Shown piece by piece: positions 63,501 to 64,000 of a stretch of 64,000 nucleotides of DNA. This DNA comes from Herbaspirillum sp. 3R11 (GTDB lineage Bacteria > Pseudomonadota > Gammaproteobacteria > Burkholderiales > Burkholderiaceae_D). Each line of letters starts with the position of its first letter. The stretch's first letter is position 1. The notes beneath the pieces were generated by a model that saw only the letters and a list, made by a program, of their open reading frames with translations, searched no databases and had not been told where the DNA came from. The translations under genes and the position numbers were made by a program. The stretch is taken from NCBI RefSeq assembly GCF_004563925.1, contig NZ_SPNJ01000002.1, forward strand, positions 558,001-622,000, read 5' to 3'.

Positions 63501-64000
63501 TCGCATCGGTAGCGCGTGCGGTCATGATCACCGCGCCGCCGTCGGCCTGCAGCAAGCCGCTGTTGAGCACGTTGGCGTTGAGCGTGGCGTTGTTGACTTC
63601 GACGTTGATGAGGCCGTCGCCGTTGAAGTCGAGCGTCATTTTTTCGCCGGCCGCCAGCACCACGCTGCCGAGCCGCGCGATGATGTTGCCTTCGTTGCGC
63701 ACCTGCGCGCCGAGCAAGGCGACGTAGCCGCCGTCGGCTGCAGTGATGTTGCCTTGATTGATGACTGACCCGGTCGCGCCTTCCAGATCGAAGATGTTCT
63801 TGCCGGCCATGAAGTTGGCGTCGGAAATATTCAGCGTCGACGCCACCAGGCCGCCGACGTTGACCGATGAGCCGGCGCCGAACAGGATGCCGGACGGGTT
63901 GATCAGGTAGACCTGGCCGTTGGCGTTGAGCTTGCCGAGGATCTGCGAGGCGTCGCCCGAGGCCACGCGATTGAGCGCCACCGAGGAGGGGGTCGGCTGC
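60496..64000 (-). CDS. TPS-type filamentous haemagglutinin-like exoprotein (N-terminus outside window)
   Basis: Open from the right edge to 60496, at least 1,168 residues, N-terminus cut. The first visible part is the TPS secretion domain: SVALNRVASGDASQILGKLN, then NGQVYLINPSGILFGAGSSVNVGGLVAST, then ADGGYVALLGAQVRNEGNI. After about residue 350 the protein is a long, Gly/Asn/Ser/Thr-rich beta-helix of imperfect 20- to 25-residue repeats (TGSGNVTLIGN-like units) with a Ser/Asn-rich tail. Such proteins are exported by a TpsB partner and act as adhesins or contact-dependent effectors; no TpsB gene is visible. It overlaps the exported lyase gene by 11 bases. Confidence 0.85.
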   Translation of the reverse strand, partial: QPTPSSVALNRVASGDASQILGKLNANGQVYLINPSGILFGAGSSVNVGGLVASTLNISDANFMAGKNIFDLEGATGSVINQGNITAADGGYVALLGAQVRNEGNIIARLGSVVLAAGEKMTLDFNGDGLINVEVNNATLNANVLNSGLLQADGGAVIMTARATDAMLSNVVNNNGVIEARSLQNRNGSILLDGGDSGVVANSGTLNVSGLNSGETGGSAKVLGQYVGLYDGTRIDASGDAGGGTVLVGGNYQGSGTEHQSDAVFMGGDATIKADAVNSGKGGTVVLWSTGSTRFYGDISAQAGGATGRGGKVETSGHDLQASGLVHVGAASGQGGDWLIDPYNLNITSAASVNMTSSSPFTSSGAANSTLSSATLNASLSEGANVVVLTAAGSPTNGGDINVLDDVKAVGNSSLTLQAHRSINMTNHVISNATGKSLNVSLIANFGNTGNGSIALSGSTISTNGGNLTTSSNTINVSGSTIDAGGGNINMVANQANVSVATDAFVVTGGSRIVTNGSGSIVVDGTTLGSGNGTRIFSTNNTIAATGSGNLTVSGNASSGFGVLVCSTAATSSQTLTVGSGNLTVKANSGGFAGASRGVYLAASGTGSVTLNATAGGAINVNGSSTGSYGTVLNSTGASSVISIATTGDINITGNTSGGTTPALALIASGNGTSSAAGSQVNVTSTAGNVTLTGNNTVINNSSGSFKALSIDVGGQYAAVNIKTTTGNISLNGTSASGRGVDIAPSALNAIVNVGATSGNIAINGNSTNSFGGYGIFFNSSGSAIGVNVTTVNGDITLRGDSVGTSDAIALGGNGTASVNNISSQGGNITLNGNFHSPNVPELDHGIAILGVTNKIQTTGSGNVTLIGNAADQGDGVSFYSSGNALVSVENGALSVTGSSVYGDGVSILTGTNALRATGSGSVTVTGTSTNAGGITIYPSTNASSTIISTNTGKLTLDGTSGSASGSAGMTIRSPSSGAAAGVNISSNSGAIVLNGTAKGSGDGIAFVGSSTNGFNTISTGGSAGMTLNVSSNGAAGIRFTGGTNSLKVVDGVLLVNVNAPNGAPIVQSGDATTFAASGNGVVIYNFGRGISNLLTNVATAPTTAALQTDQTANAWNRPSGNSNVFSPFNESARRLTIDVATAGQAGEPTGNSSSSNSSTQGNDNAQ

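Overview
The window looks like the chromosome of a beta-proteobacterium of the Oxalobacteraceae, probably Herbaspirillum-like. The basis is the GC-rich core with Burkholderiales-type gene content: ilvD, ACS-family transporter, many GGDEF proteins, orphan periplasmic binding proteins and a TPS-type exoprotein. The genus is an inference from gene style only. About 19.7 kb of lower-GC accessory DNA at the left is joined to a GC-rich core that fills the rest.

Accessory part (1 to about 19,690). It starts with a truncated methyltransferase, then a divergent soxR / DUF2165 pair with a clear SoxR box, a broken zinc-ribbon gene and a run of small leftward genes of unknown function. An XRE regulator follows, then a Gabija-like anti-phage pair: an OLD-family ATPase/TOPRIM nuclease gene split by a one-base frameshift, and an overlapping UvrD-like helicase. 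Next is a leftward, translationally coupled three-gene tyrosine-recombinase module that resembles the gamma-mobile-trio (GMT). Beside it are a diverged full-length tRNA-Gly(CCC)-like gene and a 54-nt tRNA-Gly fragment. A second segment (14,354-19,649) is bounded by 39-bp direct repeats of the 5' half of tRNA-Gly. It carries an Mrr-like endonuclease, two further proteins with nuclease-like motifs and a TIGR04141/DUF6119 protein. The layout suggests at least two insertions at one tRNA-Gly gene, forming a defence island.

Core part (19,690-64,000). In order: a WG-repeat protein; a diguanylate cyclase; a hydratase; a TRIC-type channel; a LysR/quinone-oxidoreductase pair; a binding protein; a mutarotase; a secreted alpha/beta hydrolase; an M20 peptidase; a PhzF protein; a lipoprotein; a chemoreceptor; ilvD; two more GGDEF proteins; and an apparent GntR-controlled leftward cluster (BMP binding protein, flavin reductase, deaminase). 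Then come a Sel1-like protein, a MazG-like pyrophosphohydrolase, a second binding protein, MipA divergent from an OmpR/EnvZ-type two-component pair, an ACS-family MFS transporter with a PEP-mutase-family lyase, a methyltransferase, a fourth GGDEF protein and a LysR regulator. A non-coding 0.56-kb inverted-repeat element precedes a C4-dicarboxylate symporter. The window ends with a convergent operon in which a large TPS-type exoprotein gene, cut by the window edge, overlaps a gene for an exported argininosuccinate-lyase-like enzyme.

The most interesting points are the frameshifted Gabija-like system next to a GMT-like recombinase trio, the diverged tRNA-Gly with the repeated att fragments, the uncharacterised nuclease-like cluster between those repeats, and the exported fumarase-superfamily lyase coupled to an adhesin-like gene and placed beside a C4-dicarboxylate importer.
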